A stretch of 64,000 nt of DNA from Flavobacteriales bacterium (GCA_013360395.1 JABWBQ010000007.1:1-64000), one strand, 5' to 3'. Positions 26,383 to 37,754 are shown, numbered from the stretch's first letter. Numbers and translations are program-made. The notes: generated by a model from the sequence alone, not told the origin.

Positions 26383-29300
26383 GTGCCCCCCACCCTCCGG
26401 TCCATCCGTACCCTGTGCGGCGGGCTGGCCCTTGGCCTGCTCCCCATGGGTGGCGTGCGGGCCGAAGGCGGGGCCACCTTCACCGAGAACCGCGGCCAAT
26501 GGCCGCCGCAGGTGCTGTACCGGGCCCACATCCCCGGCGGGGCCCTCTTCGTGGAACGCGATGCCCTCACCTTCGTGCTGGCCCAGGGCGGCGGGCACCT
26601 GCACCATGGGCATGCGGAAGGTGCCGGCACGGCCATGCCCTACCGGGAGCACGCCTACCGGGTGATCTTCGAGGGTGCCGCCCAGGGCGCCGGGGAAGGT
26701 CGGCGGCCGCTGCCGCACAAGGAGCACCATTTCATCGGGAATGACCCGGCCCGTTGGGGAAGGGATTGCGGCGTGTTCCGGGAAGTGGTCGTCCATGGCC
26801 TTTATCCGGGGATCGACCTGCGGGTGGACGGGTCCAACGGCCTGAAGTACGAACTGCTCGTCGCCCCGGGTGCCGACCCCTCCCTGGTGCGCATGCGCTA
26901 CCGCGGGCAGGATGCGCTGGCCTTGGAGGACGGCCGTCTGGTGGTGCGCACCAGCGTCGGCACCGTGGTGGAAGAGGCGCCGATCGCCTACGGACCCGGC
27001 GATACCATCCCCTGCCGCTACGACCTGAACGGCGACCTGCTGGGGTTCGGGTTCCCCGAAGGCCATGATCGCCGGGCGCACCTGGTGATCGACCCCACGT
27101 TGACCTTCGCCAGCTACTCGGGCAGCACGGCGGACAACTTCGGCTTCACGGCCACCTACGACGCGGGCGGCAACCTCTACGGCGGGGGCATCGTGTTCGG
27201 CTTCGGCTACCCGGTCACCGTGGGCGCGCTCCAGGCCAGCATGGCGGGCGGCACCATCGATGTGGGCATCAGCAAGTGGGACGCCTCGGGCAGCACGCTG
27301 CTGTGGAGCACCTACCTGGGCGGTGCCGCCAACGAATCCCCGCACAGCATGGTGGTCAACGCCGCCGGGGAGCTCTTCGTGCTGGGCAGCACCGGCTCGG
27401 CGGACTTCCCCACCACCCCCGGCTGCCACGACGGCAGCTTCGGCGGCGGTCCGTCGTTGAACTTCACCATCGGCTATGGCTACAACCACTTCGACGGGGT
27501 GGATGCCTTCGTGGCCCGCTTGGGCGCGAACGGCAACGTGCTGCTGGGTTCCACCTACGTGGGAGGCCCCGGCGCGGACGGCCTCAACAACGCGGGGACG
27601 CTGGCGTACAACTACGGCGATTCGTTCCGGGGCGAGATCGCCCTGGACCCCAACGGGAACCCGGTGGTGGCCACCAGCACCGAGACCGCGGGCCTGCCGG
27701 TGACGCCCGGAGCGCCGCAGCCGGCCTTCGGCGGCGGGCAGCAGGACGGCTACGTCTTCCGCCTCAACACGGACCTCACCACCCTGCTGTGGGCCACCTA
27801 CCTGGGCGGCAGCGGCGACGACAGCGCCTTCGGAGTGCAGTTCGATCCCAACGGGGAGGTCTTCGTCACCGGCGGCACCACCAGCCCCGATCTGCCCATG
27901 GCCGGCACGCCCTGGGACGGCAGCCACAACGGGGATGTGGACGGCTACATCATGCGCTACAACGCCGCCGGCACCACGCTGCTCGGCGCCACCTACCTGG
28001 GCACGGCCGCATACGACCAAAGCTTCTTCGTGCAGCTGGACACCGACGGCGAGGTGTACGTGGTGGGCCAGACCCGGGGCAACTACCCGGTGACCCCGGG
28101 CAAGTACGCCGATCCCGGCAGCAGCCAGTTCATCCACAAGTTCGACCACACGCTGACCACCTCGCTGTGGAGCACGCGCATCGGCAGCGGTGCCGGTACC
28201 GAGGACATCGCCCCCTCGGCCTTTCTGGTGAGCGACTGCGGGCAGATCTACTTCTCGGGCTGGGGTGGCCAGGTGAACAACAACGGAGTGCCCAACTTCA
28301 GCACCACCGTCGGCCTGCCCACCACCGCCGGCGCGTTCCAGACCAGCACCGACGGCAGCGACTTCTACCTGATGGTGCTGGAGCCCGATGCCACCGGCCT
28401 TAACTACGCCACCTTCTTCGGCGGAAGCCAGAGCCCCGAGCACGTGGACGGAGGCACCAGCCGCTTCGACAAGGACGGCAACGTGTACCAGGCCGTGTGC
28501 GCCGGCTGCGGGGGCAACAACGACTTCCCCACCACTCCCGGTGCCTGGAGCAACACCAACAACAACTTCAACTGCAACCTGGGCGTCTTCAAGTTCGCCC
28601 TCTCCCGTGCCCTGGCCATCATCGCCATCGACGGCCCGCAGTACGTGTGCCATCCCGGCCAGGCCCAGTTCAGCAACCTGAGCAACGGCGGCAACACCTA
28701 CACCTGGTACTTCGGCGACGGCGCCACCAGCACGGACTTCGAACCAGCGCACACCTACGGCGCACCCGGGACCTACACGGTGATGATGGTGCTGGAGGAC
28801 AGCCTGGACTGCACCCCGCCGGACACCGCCTACGTGACCATCGAAGTGGTGGACCCGCTGGACGCAGCGGTGGACAGCGTTCCCACGGTATGCGCCGGGG
28901 GGAGCGTGCAACTGCAGGCCAGCGGAGGCACAAGCTACCTGTGGAGCCCGACCACCGGCCTCAGCGACCCCACGGTGCCCGACCCCGTGTCCACCCCGCC
29001 CGGCGACATCACCTACACGGTGCTGGTGACCGACCAATGCGGCACGGACAGCGCATCGGTGAACGTGGTGGTGGCCGACCCGGCCGGGTTCGCCGGACCG
29101 GACACGGTGATGTGCGCGGGCGACTCGGTGGTCATCAGCGCCAGCGGCGGCGCCACCTACAGCTGGAGCCCGGCCGGCTTCGTGGACGACCCCACAAGCC
29201 CCGCACCGCTGGCCTTCCCCCCGGACACCACCCTGTTCACCATCACCATCGTCACGGCCGACGGCTGCCAGGGCACGGACTCGGTGCTCGTGCTGGTCCA

Positions 29301-30252
29301 GTTCACCCCGCCCGACCCGGTCGCAGCGGACACCGCGGTATGCGAGGGCGGCAGCGTCCAGTTGCAGGTGGGGGGCGGCGACACCTACACCTGGCTGCCC
29401 GCGCCGGGCATCGCCGTGCTCAACGTGGCCGACCCCGTGGTGAGCCCGACGGTGACGACCGACTACGTGGTGCTGGTGGGCAACACCTGCGGTGTCACGC
29501 CCGATACGGTGACCGTGCTGGTGGTGGTGCCCCAGGCCGATGCGTGGCCGGACACGCTGGTGTGCACCGCCGCGCCTGTGCCGCTTTTCGCCAGCGGCGG
29601 GGTGAGCTACCAGTGGAGCCCCGCCCAGGGCTTGGACAACGACACGAGCGCGACGCCCATCGCCATGGTGACCGTGCCCACCACCTTCACCGTGATCGCC
29701 ACGGATGCCCATGGTTGCAGCGACACGGCCCAGGTGTCCATCGACCTCATGCCTCTTCCCACGGTGAATGCCGGCCCCGACGTGGCCATCGACTACGGGG
29801 ACGCCACCACCCTCGTCGCCACCGGCGAAGGGACCTTCTTGTGGAGCCCCGTGCAGTTCGTGGAGAGCGTGGACGGGCGCCTGCTCACGGTGCGGCCGGA
29901 GACCACCACGCTTTACACCGTGCAGCTCACCGACAGCAACGGCTGCAAGGCCATCGACCAGGTGCTGGTGATCATCGATGGCGCGCTGTACGTGCCCAAC
30001 ACCTTCACGCCCGACGCGGACGGCATCAACGACAGCTTCTTCGCCCTGGGTAAGGAGATCGACCGCTTCCGGATGATGGTGTTCAACCGCTGGGGTGAGA
30101 TGATCTTCGAGACCGATGCGCTCACCGGCCGCTGGGACGGGACGTACAAGGGGGTACCCTCACCGATCGACACCTACGTATGGCGGGTGGACTACACCGA
30201 GCTGAACGGTGAGGACCACATTCTCTTCGGTCACGTCAACCTGGTGCGCTGA
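26383..30252 (+). CDS. Large adhesin-like secreted protein with gliding-motility C-terminal domain
   Basis: This 1289-residue exported protein starts with GTG at 26383 and a signal peptide ending near GVRA. Residues ~28-230 form the [16 protein letters not shown] domain common at the N-termini of such proteins, followed by SBBP repeats with the STYLGG, STYVGG and ATYLGG motifs (to ~740). A PKD-like unit ([20 protein letters not shown]) and four Ig/PKD-like repeats of about 85 residues with [13 protein letters not shown]-type openings come next. The end ([20 protein letters not shown] to the stop) is the gliding-motility-associated C-terminal domain, a type B T9SS signal. The 3' end overlaps the convergent ACMSD gene by 22 bases. 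Confidence 0.85.
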   Translation: MPPTLRSIRTLCGGLALGLLPMGGVRAEGGATFTENRGQWPPQVLYRAHIPGGALFVERDALTFVLAQGGGHLHHGHAEGAGTAMPYREHAYRVIFEGAAQGAGEGRRPLPHKEHHFIGNDPARWGRDCGVFREVVVHGLYPGIDLRVDGSNGLKYELLVAPGADPSLVRMRYRGQDALALEDGRLVVRTSVGTVVEEAPIAYGPGDTIPCRYDLNGDLLGFGFPEGHDRRAHLVIDPTLTFASYSGSTADNFGFTATYDAGGNLYGGGIVFGFGYPVTVGALQASMAGGTIDVGISKWDASGSTLLWSTYLGGAANESPHSMVVNAAGELFVLGSTGSADFPTTPGCHDGSFGGGPSLNFTIGYGYNHFDGVDAFVARLGANGNVLLGSTYVGGPGADGLNNAGTLAYNYGDSFRGEIALDPNGNPVVATSTETAGLPVTPGAPQPAFGGGQQDGYVFRLNTDLTTLLWATYLGGSGDDSAFGVQFDPNGEVFVTGGTTSPDLPMAGTPWDGSHNGDVDGYIMRYNAAGTTLLGATYLGTAAYDQSFFVQLDTDGEVYVVGQTRGNYPVTPGKYADPGSSQFIHKFDHTLTTSLWSTRIGSGAGTEDIAPSAFLVSDCGQIYFSGWGGQVNNNGVPNFSTTVGLPTTAGAFQTSTDGSDFYLMVLEPDATGLNYATFFGGSQSPEHVDGGTSRFDKDGNVYQAVCAGCGGNNDFPTTPGAWSNTNNNFNCNLGVFKFALSRALAIIAIDGPQYVCHPGQAQFSNLSNGGNTYTWYFGDGATSTDFEPAHTYGAPGTYTVMMVLEDSLDCTPPDTAYVTIEVVDPLDAAVDSVPTVCAGGSVQLQASGGTSYLWSPTTGLSDPTVPDPVSTPPGDITYTVLVTDQCGTDSASVNVVVADPAGFAGPDTVMCAGDSVVISASGGATYSWSPAGFVDDPTSPAPLAFPPDTTLFTITIVTADGCQGTDSVLVLVQFTPPDPVAADTAVCEGGSVQLQVGGGDTYTWLPAPGIAVLNVADPVVSPTVTTDYVVLVGNTCGVTPDTVTVLVVVPQADAWPDTLVCTAAPVPLFASGGVSYQWSPAQGLDNDTSATPIAMVTVPTTFTVIATDAHGCSDTAQVSIDLMPLPTVNAGPDVAIDYGDATTLVATGEGTFLWSPVQFVESVDGRLLTVRPETTTLYTVQLTDSNGCKAIDQVLVIIDGALYVPNTFTPDADGINDSFFALGKEIDRFRMMVFNRWGEMIFETDALTGRWDGTYKGVPSPIDTYVWRVDYTELNGEDHILFGHVNLVR

Positions 30253-31271
30253 CCGGGCATGAACCGCTGGCGGGGCAGGTCGAGCCAGCCGAGCGCCGCA
30301 CCGCTCAGCAGCATCTCCTTGCGCGCATCGTCCCACGGCATGCTGCGGATCAGGGTGCCGGGCTGTAGTTCGCCGAGCGGAAAGGGGTAGTCCGAACCCA
30401 TCGCCACACGGTCGGCACCAAGCATGTTCACCACCAGCTCCAGGATCGCCGGGTCGTGCACCAGGGCGTCGATCCAGAAACGGCCGAGGTAGTTCCTGGG
30501 TGCCACCGGGTTGTCCACCGCGCACAGGTCGGGGCGCACCTCGAAGCCGTGCTGGATGCGGCCCAGCGTGGCCGGGAAGCTGCCCCCGCCGTGGGCGAAG
30601 GCCACACGAAGCCGCGGCAGCCGCTCCAGCATGCCGCTGAAGATCATGGACGCGATCGCAAGCGCGGTCTCCGCCGGCATGCCCACCAGCCACGGCAGCC
30701 AGTATTTGCCCATGCGCTCCTTGCCCAGCATGTCCCAGGGATGGACGAAAACGGCCATGCCCAAAGCCTCGCACGCCTGGAAGACCTCGAGGAAACGGGC
30801 ATCGCCCAGGTTGACACCTTCCACATGGGTGCCCACCTGGATGCCGCTGAGGCCGATGGCCCGGCAGCGCTCCAGCTCCTGCAGCGCCAGGCCCGTGTCC
30901 TGCATGGGCAGGGTGCCCAGGCCCACGAAGCGGTGCGGCCAGCGGTCCACGATGCCCGCGATGTGGTCGTTGAGGAAGCGCGACAGCTCCAGTGTGTCGT
31001 GCGGTCGCGCCCAGTAGCTGAACATCACGGGCACGGTGCTCAACACCTGAACGTGCACGCGATGGCCGTCACACTCGTCCATCCGCGCCAGCGGGTCCCA
31101 GCAATTGGCCTGCACCTCCCGGAAGAACTTGTCGTCCATCATCATCCGTGCACAGCCGGGTCGGTGATGGTCCAGGTGAATGAAGCCCTTGTATCCGAAG
31201 CGCGCCCCGAAGTCGGGGATGTGCTCCGGAAGGATGTGCGTGTGGATGTCGATGGCCAGCAGCTCGGCCAT
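30231..31271 (-). CDS. 2-amino-3-carboxymuconate-6-semialdehyde decarboxylase (ACMSD)
   Basis: This 346-residue amidohydrolase-superfamily enzyme would decarboxylate 2-amino-3-carboxymuconate semialdehyde, the product of HAAO, to 2-aminomuconate semialdehyde. The zinc ligands DIHTHILPE lie at the N-terminus, with FVHPWDM in the middle, AFAHGGG, and MGSDYPFP with the conserved aspartate. The first base of its ATG is shared with the TGA of the HAAO gene (TGATG), so the two are translationally coupled. The start is set by this overlap and by the HTH motif; the upstream reading frame is antisense or out-of-frame to HAAO. Confidence 0.9.
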   Translation of the reverse strand: MAELLAIDIHTHILPEHIPDFGARFGYKGFIHLDHHRPGCARMMMDDKFFREVQANCWDPLARMDECDGHRVHVQVLSTVPVMFSYWARPHDTLELSRFLNDHIAGIVDRWPHRFVGLGTLPMQDTGLALQELERCRAIGLSGIQVGTHVEGVNLGDARFLEVFQACEALGMAVFVHPWDMLGKERMGKYWLPWLVGMPAETALAIASMIFSGMLERLPRLRVAFAHGGGSFPATLGRIQHGFEVRPDLCAVDNPVAPRNYLGRFWIDALVHDPAILELVVNMLGADRVAMGSDYPFPLGELQPGTLIRSMPWDDARKEMLLSGAALGWLDLPRQRFMPGQRTRLT

Positions 31272-31801
31272 CAGGAGAAGCGGGGGTCGGTGGCCATCAC
31301 ATGACCGCAGTTGCGGCAGGTGCGCAGGGCCTCGTTGCCGTAGAACTCCCGGAAGCGGGGCAGGAAGTCCTTCTCGATGTCGCGCAGCACGAAGCGGTAT
31401 TCGTGCAGCAGGGTGTTGCACTGCTCGCAGTACCACTGCAGGCCGTCCTGCATCGGCCGGTCATCCCGCTTGCACTCGATCACCAGGCCCACGGTGTCGG
31501 GTCCGCGGCGCGGTTGGTGCGGCACGTTGGCCGGCAGCAGGAACATCTCGCCCTCCCGGATGGGGATGGTGACGGCCTTACCGTCCTCCTGGATGCCCAC
31601 CTCGATGTCGCCTTCGATCTGGTAGAAGAGCTCCTCGGTCTCGTTGAGGTGGTAGTCCTTGCGCGCGTTGGGCCCGCCGACGATCATCACGATGTGATCA
31701 CCGGCATCGGCATAAAGGTTCTTGTTGCCCACTGGCGGCTTCAACAGCTCGCGGTTGTCGGCGATCCATTGCTTGAGGTTGAAGGGGCGGCGAACGGCCA
31801 T
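31271..31801 (-). CDS. 3-hydroxyanthranilate 3,4-dioxygenase (HAAO)
   Basis: This is a 176-residue cupin dioxygenase that opens the ring of 3-hydroxyanthranilate in tryptophan/kynurenine catabolism. The sequence is very typical: [40 protein letters not shown] with the iron ligands, and a C-terminal rubredoxin-like site made by CEQC and CRNC. Its gene is followed immediately by ACMSD, the next enzyme. A TACCTTTC box, close to the -7 consensus, lies about 25 bases upstream (near 31826, minus strand). Confidence 0.93.
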   Translation of the reverse strand: MAVRRPFNLKQWIADNRELLKPPVGNKNLYADAGDHIVMIVGGPNARKDYHLNETEELFYQIEGDIEVGIQEDGKAVTIPIREGEMFLLPANVPHQPRRGPDTVGLVIECKRDDRPMQDGLQWYCEQCNTLLHEYRFVLRDIEKDFLPRFREFYGNEALRTCRNCGHVMATDPRFS

Positions 31802-31853
31802 GGCGGAGGGTTGTTCCGCCGAAAGGTAGTGCCGGGCCGGGGAAGGGCCTGCC

Positions 31854-32402
31854 TCAGCGCTCGCGCTTCTCCACGCGGCCGGCCATCAGCAGCAGGGCGC
31901 CGTTGGTGCGCTGCATGCCCATGGTCCATTCGGGGTCCTGGGCGAACATGCCGGCACGCGCATCGTAGCGGATCAGGGCGAAGGGGAAATCAAGCTCATC
32001 GGTGCTCACCCCGTTGTACTTGGATCCGGCCAGCATGCCGATGTCCATCACCAGCGGTTCGAACACCACACCCTCGGTGGGCTCCGGGAAATGCGTGTCG
32101 ATCTGCACCCGCTTGGGCACGAAGCCCGCTTTGCGGAACTCGATGCTGAAGTTGCGGCCCAGGGCCAGGCCCAGGGCGAACTTGCCGCTCTTGTCGGTGG
32201 TGAAGGTGCCCACCCGCTCGTTGTCGCGGTATGTGATCACCTCGCACCCTTCCAATTTCTTTTCCCCGTCGGTGACGCGGCCCATGACGGGCAGCAGCCC
32301 CTCCTCTTCGGAAACAGGCTGGGCCTGCACCGGGCCGTTGGGCAGCGCGACCGCTGCCAGCAACGTGAACGCGACGATGGAACAGCTGGGGATGCAACGC
32401 AT
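31854..32402 (-). CDS. Exported protein with carboxypeptidase-regulatory-like domain
   Basis: This 182-residue protein has a signal peptide ending near VQAQ and a single domain starting at VMGRVTDGEKKLEGCEVITY, whose GxVTD and TDKSGKFALGLALG phrases are typical of the CarboxypepD_reg-like beta-sandwich. Such domains occur in periplasmic and outer-membrane-associated proteins of Bacteroidota. There is no sorting domain and no catalytic motif. ATG 32402 is chosen because it begins the signal peptide; upstream codons do not resemble protein. Confidence 0.65.
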   Translation of the reverse strand: MRCIPSCSIVAFTLLAAVALPNGPVQAQPVSEEEGLLPVMGRVTDGEKKLEGCEVITYRDNERVGTFTTDKSGKFALGLALGRNFSIEFRKAGFVPKRVQIDTHFPEPTEGVVFEPLVMDIGMLAGSKYNGVSTDELDFPFALIRYDARAGMFAQDPEWTMGMQRTNGALLLMAGRVEKRER

Positions 32403-32457
32403 GGCACAGGGTGCTTGGCCCCCTGATACGTGCGTTCCGGCCCGATGGTTCCCGCCG

Positions 32458-33522
32458 TCAGTACAGCACACGCCGGACCAATGGGGCCCGTCCCTCACTG
32501 TCCAGACGGACCAGGAGGGTGCCCCGCGCCCGGCCGTTCAGCGCGATGCGCGTGTCGGTACCGGCCGGTGCACGTCCGCGGTGCAGCAACCGGCCCAGGG
32601 GATCGAGCACGGTGACGTGGGCCGCCGGGCCTGCCGCACCGATGCCGATCAGCAACGCCTCACCATCCATCCGCACCGTCCGGGGATCGGCCTGCGCATC
32701 GGTCATGCCCGTACAGAGCTCCACATACAACGAAACGTGGTTGTCGCTCAGCTCCACGCACAAGCCGTCGCTGTGCAGATTGTTCGTGGAACGCCCGGGT
32801 GCCAGCCCCGTCAGGTTCCCGTCCCAGCTCACGGCGTGGACCCGGTAGGTGCCGGTATGCAAGGTGTCCGCATCCAGCAGACCGCCAGGAAGCTCGGTAA
32901 TGATGGTGTCGTTCGCATCCGTCAGGATCAAGGTGGTGGGGGCGCTTCCCTGCGAATAGCTCACCAGCGTCAACGGGTCGGCCATCCCATCGGTGCATGT
33001 GGTGACGGTCGTGTCGCCCTGGTCGGTCTTCACCACACCGCCGTCGCACAACGGCTGGGGCATCGCCGCGCTGAGGCAGAGGCTGAAGGTGCCCGGGCTC
33101 CCGAAATCGGTGTTGGTGAAGACCCGGATCCGGTAGTTGGTACCGGGCACGGTGGGGATGGTGAATTGGAAGAGCGGCCACACCCCGCACACGAAAGAGG
33201 TGGCCAGGCAGCTGTCCGGCATCACTTCGATGCCCCAGTCGGTGATGGTCCCGGGCACGAGTTGCAGGAACACCTCGGAGTGGACGTCGCTGTTGAAGCT
33301 GTACCACACATCGGGGAAGGACAGTCCGTTGCCATCACAGGCCGGGAGGTCGCCGCCCCAGGTGGCCTGGCCGTTGTCACCCGGTACGGCCAGCAGCGGG
33401 CATTCCAACAGGTCGTGGATGGCGAGGGGTTCCGGGAACGCGCAGCTGTCGTTGCCCGGGACCTGTGCGACAGCGGAAAGGACGGGCACGGTGGCCAGCA
33501 GCAGGGCCAGGGGACGGTACAT
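32458..33522 (-). CDS. Secreted protein with probable T9SS-type C-terminus
   Basis: This 354-residue protein has a signal peptide ending near SAVAQ, then a region NDSCAFPEPLAIHDLLECP that resembles the start of the repeat units in the next two genes. WYSFNSDVHSEVFLQLVPGT and YRIRVFTNTDFGSPGTFSLC are phrases shared with those genes. The last ~75 residues (VTVLDPLGRLLHRGRAP...GTLLVRLDSEG) fit a T9SS type A sorting domain, less perfect than in its neighbours. A TACCTTGG box (one mismatch) lies near 33538-33551 on the minus strand. Confidence 0.7.
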   Translation of the reverse strand: MYRPLALLLATVPVLSAVAQVPGNDSCAFPEPLAIHDLLECPLLAVPGDNGQATWGGDLPACDGNGLSFPDVWYSFNSDVHSEVFLQLVPGTITDWGIEVMPDSCLATSFVCGVWPLFQFTIPTVPGTNYRIRVFTNTDFGSPGTFSLCLSAAMPQPLCDGGVVKTDQGDTTVTTCTDGMADPLTLVSYSQGSAPTTLILTDANDTIITELPGGLLDADTLHTGTYRVHAVSWDGNLTGLAPGRSTNNLHSDGLCVELSDNHVSLYVELCTGMTDAQADPRTVRMDGEALLIGIGAAGPAAHVTVLDPLGRLLHRGRAPAGTDTRIALNGRARGTLLVRLDSEGRAPLVRRVLY

Positions 33523-33568
33523 GGGGGCGGGTTTGTCCCCGCCAAGGTAGCCGCTCCCGCCAAAAGCC

Positions 33569-35557
33569 CTACTGCACGGTGAGGCGACGCTGCCAGCTGC
33601 CTTCGGCGGCCTCGCAACGCACCACATAACCGCCGGGCGCGAGGCCGCCCAGCTCGATCGTGTTGCCGGTCCCCGGCATCATGGTCCGCCGCTCGGTCCG
33701 CAGCACACGTCCGGTGAGGTCCACCAGGCTCAGGCGCACGGCGGTCGCCGGGCCGTTCCAACGCAGATCGGCCTGTCCGGTGGCGGGGTCGGGGAAGACC
33801 GCGAAGGGGATCGGCCCTCCGGGTCCGTTCGTCACGGTGGCGATATCGGCCCCGATGCACAGGTCGAAGGTGCCGCCCAGCCCATACTGGGTGTTGGAGA
33901 ACACGCGCACATAGTGCGGCATGTTGGGCGTGGTGGGCACCGTGACCGGACCGGTGGGGCCCGGGACACAGGCCACCTCGGTGCCGCCACAGCCTTCATA
34001 CACCGCCACGCCCCAGCTGCTGGCCGTCACCGGGTTCAGGGTCACCTCCACCTGGCTGTTGCCGCCCGGCTCGAAGATGTACCACACATCGAGAACGTCA
34101 GCTGTGGAGGAACTGCAGGAGGGGTCGGCACCGCTGGCCGTGGCCGTGGTGGTGTATCCCGTGACAGCGCCGGAGGGACATCCCGCCAGGGGCACCACGC
34201 TGAAATAGGTGGCGTTCGCACATGCGTCGTTGTCCGGTGCCGCCACACATGCCGCCGCGCTGACGGTGATGTTGTACGGACCCGTGGAGCCCGGGCCGAA
34301 GCGGCCCACCGGCAGGTAGTAGGTACCCGCAGGCACGCCCAGGAAGCTGATCTGCGCGTTGTTGTCCACGCAGTTGTACGCGCTCTGGGTGGTGAAGAGG
34401 GGCTGGTCGGCCGGGCAGCTCGCCGACAGGGCCAGGTACACCTCGTCGAACGGGGCCGCCGTACCGCAATAAGTCACCGATACGTCGGCGCACTGCGCCA
34501 GGGTGAAGGCGTGCCACACCTTGGCCACACCGTCGTTCAGGGGGCTTACGACCGAGGCATCGGCCGTGGTGGTGGCCCCCACGGTGGTGCCCGTGAAGGT
34601 GAGCGTGCCGCCCACCGCCAGGGGCGATGCCGTCACATTGCCGCACAGGTCGTTCACCGGGCCGCTACCACCACCGGTCACGCAGATCGTGAAACCGGGC
34701 GTGCTGGCCTGCCCACCGTACCAATCATACACCCGCACATAGTACGTGGTGCCCACGGTGAGCCCGCCCACGGTGAGGCTCTCGGTGGCTCCCAGCAACC
34801 CGGCGTCGGCGCACGACAAGGAGGTGGAGGAGGCACAAGTGCCGTCGCGCAGGTCGATCACCGGGTTCATGTTGGGGGCCGGTTCCACCACGATGGTATG
34901 GCTGGCCGCCGTGGCCATGAAGCTGAACCAGACATCGTCGTTGGCATCCCCGGTCATGCCCGAGCAGGAAATGCCGGGCAGGGATCCGGAGGCGCCTTCG
35001 GTGGTGCTCGTCACCGGGGTGCAGACCGCGTTGGGCGTCAGCACGGTGGCACCCGGGCAATCGTCGTTGGCCGGTGGCGGTGTGGCGCAGGGCTGGCCCA
35101 GAAAGTGCACGGTATAGGCGCCCGAGCTTCCCGGTTCGTTGATCACCGGGAAGTAGTAGGTGCCCGGGGCCAGGTTCACGAAGGACAGCGTGGCGTTGTT
35201 GTCGCCGCAACTGGTGAGGTCGAAGATGCCCGTGTTGACGATGTTGTTGATCGGGCACCCGATCACCAGGTTGATGAACGTGTTGCCGAACGCGGGCGAG
35301 GTGCCGCAGAGGTCCACGGTCACGTCCATGCACTGGGCGATGGAGAAGGCCTCCCACACCTGCGCGGCGCCGAAGCCCACCTCATCCGTGGAACCCGCGC
35401 TGTTGCCCGTGCGCGTCTCCTGCACACCGGGGCTCAGGGCCACCACGGTGGCGCCGGTGCAAAGGTCGTTCGCCGGGGCTCCGCCCTGGGCCCGGAGGGA
35501 CGCTCCGGGGGCCAACAGGGCGAGCGCAAGGGCTGCGGTGGTGATGGGCTGGCTCAT
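33569..35557 (-). CDS. Secreted repeat protein with T9SS sorting domain
   Basis: This is a 662-residue exported protein with a signal peptide (to about SLRAQ). It contains four related units of about 140 residues, each with an NDLC or NDDC opening, an AFxxAQC or WFSFMATA middle and a GTYYFPV or GTYYLPV strand, resembling pre-peptidase C-terminal (PPC-like) beta-sandwiches. Residues from ~585 (FAVFPDPATGQADLRW) are a T9SS type A sorting domain. It is one of three adjacent paralogous genes (32458-37651), probably arisen by duplication. Confidence 0.78.
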   Translation of the reverse strand: MSQPITTAALALALLAPGASLRAQGGAPANDLCTGATVVALSPGVQETRTGNSAGSTDEVGFGAAQVWEAFSIAQCMDVTVDLCGTSPAFGNTFINLVIGCPINNIVNTGIFDLTSCGDNNATLSFVNLAPGTYYFPVINEPGSSGAYTVHFLGQPCATPPPANDDCPGATVLTPNAVCTPVTSTTEGASGSLPGISCSGMTGDANDDVWFSFMATAASHTIVVEPAPNMNPVIDLRDGTCASSTSLSCADAGLLGATESLTVGGLTVGTTYYVRVYDWYGGQASTPGFTICVTGGGSGPVNDLCGNVTASPLAVGGTLTFTGTTVGATTTADASVVSPLNDGVAKVWHAFTLAQCADVSVTYCGTAAPFDEVYLALSASCPADQPLFTTQSAYNCVDNNAQISFLGVPAGTYYLPVGRFGPGSTGPYNITVSAAACVAAPDNDACANATYFSVVPLAGCPSGAVTGYTTTATASGADPSCSSSTADVLDVWYIFEPGGNSQVEVTLNPVTASSWGVAVYEGCGGTEVACVPGPTGPVTVPTTPNMPHYVRVFSNTQYGLGGTFDLCIGADIATVTNGPGGPIPFAVFPDPATGQADLRWNGPATAVRLSLVDLTGRVLRTERRTMMPGTGNTIELGGLAPGGYVVRCEAAEGSWQRRLTVQ

Positions 35558-35575
35558 GGCGTTGCGGGCTGCCGA

Positions 35576-37651
35576 TCAATGGACGATGAAACGCTGCTCG
35601 GTACGGCCCGTAGGCGCCGTGGTGCGCAGGGTGTAGGCGCCGGGTGCCAGGGTGCCCAGCGCCAGGGTGTGGGCGGCGCCGGTGGCGATGCGGGCACGTT
35701 CGGCATGCACGGTGCGACCCGCCATGTCCAGCACCTCCAGCGTGAAGGTGGCATCAGCACCCGGGTTGCGCACGTTCAGCACGCCGGTGGTCGGGTTCGG
35801 GTAGAGGGCGGGGGTCGGCGCCGGGGCAGCATCCAGACCCGTGCTCAGGCAGTTCACGCCGTCCACGGTGATGGCATAGGGGCCGATGGCGTTGTTGTTG
35901 GCATCGAGCACCACCGGCAGCAGGTAGGTGCCCGCGGCCAGCTGCAGGAAGTAGTACGTGAAGTTCTGGTCGCCGCAGACCGTGTCGTTGAAGGTGGTGA
36001 AGTACACCACCGAATCACCCGGGCACGAGGTGGCCAGGAAGCCGAAGGCATTGGTCCAGGCCGGGTTCAGCCCGCAATAGCTCACCGTCACGTCCATGCA
36101 GCTGTCGGTGCTGAAGGCATGCCACACCACCGGGGCCAGGCTGAAGGGTGAACCGCTCTCCCAATCCCCCGTGGAAGTGGCACCCGTGTTGTCGCCGGTG
36201 AAGGTGAGCGGGGCGCCGGGTTCCAAGGCCTGGGGCACCAGGTTGGCGCAGCTGTCGTTGGGCGGCGTGTTGCTGCCCTGGCAGGCCACGGCGGTCACCT
36301 GCAGGCTGTAGGGGCCGATGGCGTTGTTGTTGGCATCGAGCACCACCGGCAGCAGGTAGGTGCCGGCGGCCAGCTCCTCGAACACGTAGGTGAGGTTGCC
36401 GTCGCCGCAATCGGTGTTGTTGAAGGTGCTGAACAGCACGATGGAGTCGGCCGGGCAGCCCGTGGCCAGGAAACCGAAGGCATTGGTCCAGGCCGGGTTC
36501 AGTCCGCAATAGCTCACCGTGACGGTGGCGCACTCCACAGTGCTGAACTTGTGCCACACCACCGGTGCGCCGGCGAAGGGGCTGGTCTGCACGAAATCGG
36601 CCGTGGGCGTGGCGTTGGTGTTGTCGCCCACCAGGGTCAGCGTGTCGCCCGTGTTCAACGGCACCGCGATGGCGTCCGCACACAGGTCGAAGTAGGTCGG
36701 CGGCGTGGCGCAGGCCCTGGCCACCACGTCGATGGTGTAGGCGCCCACGGCGTTGTTGTTGGCGTCCAGCAGCACCGGGATGTAGTAGGTGCCGGCGGCC
36801 AGTTCCGTGAACACGTAGGTGCGGTTGCCATCGGCGCAGGTGGTGTCGTTGTACGTGCTGAAGAAGACCACCGAGTCGGCGGGACAGTCCGTGGCCAGGA
36901 AGCCGAAGCTGTTCTCCCACACCGGGTTCTGGCCGCAGTAGCGCACCTCCACGGTGGCGCAGGTGGTGGTGGTGAAAGCGTGCCACACCACGGGAGCGCC
37001 GACGAAGGGCGAACCCTGGGCGAAGTCGTTGGTGGCCGTGGCGTTGGTGTTGTCACCGGTGTAGGTGAGGGTGTCGCCCACGGCCAGGGCATCGGCCGTC
37101 ACCTGCGAGCACTGGTCGTTGGGCGGGGCCTGCGAACCGCCACAGGCCGCGGCCGACACGTTGATCACGTACGGCCCGAAGGCGCTGCCCGCAGCCGTCC
37201 ACACCGGAAACAGGTAGGTGCCGGCCGGCAGATTGTTGAAATGCATGGTGGGGTTGCCGTCCCCGCAGCTGTTGTACTCGTACAACTGGGTCACCACCAG
37301 GGCGTTCGTCGCCGGGCACGAGGTGGCCAGCACGTTCCAGAAGTCCGAGAACACCGAGGGTGAACCGCAGTAACTGATGGTGACGTCGGCGCAGGCCGTA
37401 GTGGTGAAGGCGTGCCACATGACGGGGATGCCGAAGCCCTCCAGCGTGGAGCCCGGGGCATAGTCCCCGGTGATGGTGGCATTGCTGTTGTCGCCCGTCC
37501 AGGTGAGCGTGCCGCCCACGGCCAGGGCATCGGTGACCACCTGGGAACAGTCGTCCACGCCCTGGGCACTGGCGCGGGCGAGGCCGGAGCAGGCCAGGAG
37601 GGCGAGGAGGGCGTTGCGGAGCGGGGCGTATCGGTGCATCATGCGGAACAT
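35576..37651 (-). CDS. Secreted four-repeat protein with T9SS sorting domain
   Basis: This 691-residue exported protein is built from four tandem units of about 145 residues. Each has the pattern CxxVxxxALxxGxxLTxTGDNxNAT, VVWHAFTTTTC, YCGxNP and GTYLLPVVLDANNNA. The DNA of units 3 and 4 is nearly identical over long stretches (for example around 35880-36080 and 36310-36510), which points to recent duplication or gene conversion. A T9SS type A sorting domain starts at PALYPNPTTGVLNV. I chose the ATG at 37651 (MFRMMHRYAPL) as the start of the signal peptide; 37642 and 37639 are alternatives. A CATCTTTG box lies at 37669-37676 on the minus strand. Confidence 0.78.
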   Translation of the reverse strand: MFRMMHRYAPLRNALLALLACSGLARASAQGVDDCSQVVTDALAVGGTLTWTGDNSNATITGDYAPGSTLEGFGIPVMWHAFTTTACADVTISYCGSPSVFSDFWNVLATSCPATNALVVTQLYEYNSCGDGNPTMHFNNLPAGTYLFPVWTAAGSAFGPYVINVSAAACGGSQAPPNDQCSQVTADALAVGDTLTYTGDNTNATATNDFAQGSPFVGAPVVWHAFTTTTCATVEVRYCGQNPVWENSFGFLATDCPADSVVFFSTYNDTTCADGNRTYVFTELAAGTYYIPVLLDANNNAVGAYTIDVVARACATPPTYFDLCADAIAVPLNTGDTLTLVGDNTNATPTADFVQTSPFAGAPVVWHKFSTVECATVTVSYCGLNPAWTNAFGFLATGCPADSIVLFSTFNNTDCGDGNLTYVFEELAAGTYLLPVVLDANNNAIGPYSLQVTAVACQGSNTPPNDSCANLVPQALEPGAPLTFTGDNTGATSTGDWESGSPFSLAPVVWHAFSTDSCMDVTVSYCGLNPAWTNAFGFLATSCPGDSVVYFTTFNDTVCGDQNFTYYFLQLAAGTYLLPVVLDANNNAIGPYAITVDGVNCLSTGLDAAPAPTPALYPNPTTGVLNVRNPGADATFTLEVLDMAGRTVHAERARIATGAAHTLALGTLAPGAYTLRTTAPTGRTEQRFIVH

Positions 37652-37754
37652 TTCGGTGTGAAGGTGGGCAAAGATGGCCCCGCGGACGAGGACCGAGCGC
37701 TTGGCGGGGCCGCTGGTTATCAACATGCCGGCGGGCATGGCCGGGCCGGGCGGT

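Noticed and set aside
26242-29712. Long minus-strand open frame (over 1100 codons) continuing upstream of purF
   Set aside because: It is antisense to the 1289-residue secreted protein. Its translation is His/Val/Gly/Ala-rich without family motifs, and PurF has a good start at 26241 with a promoter box behind it.
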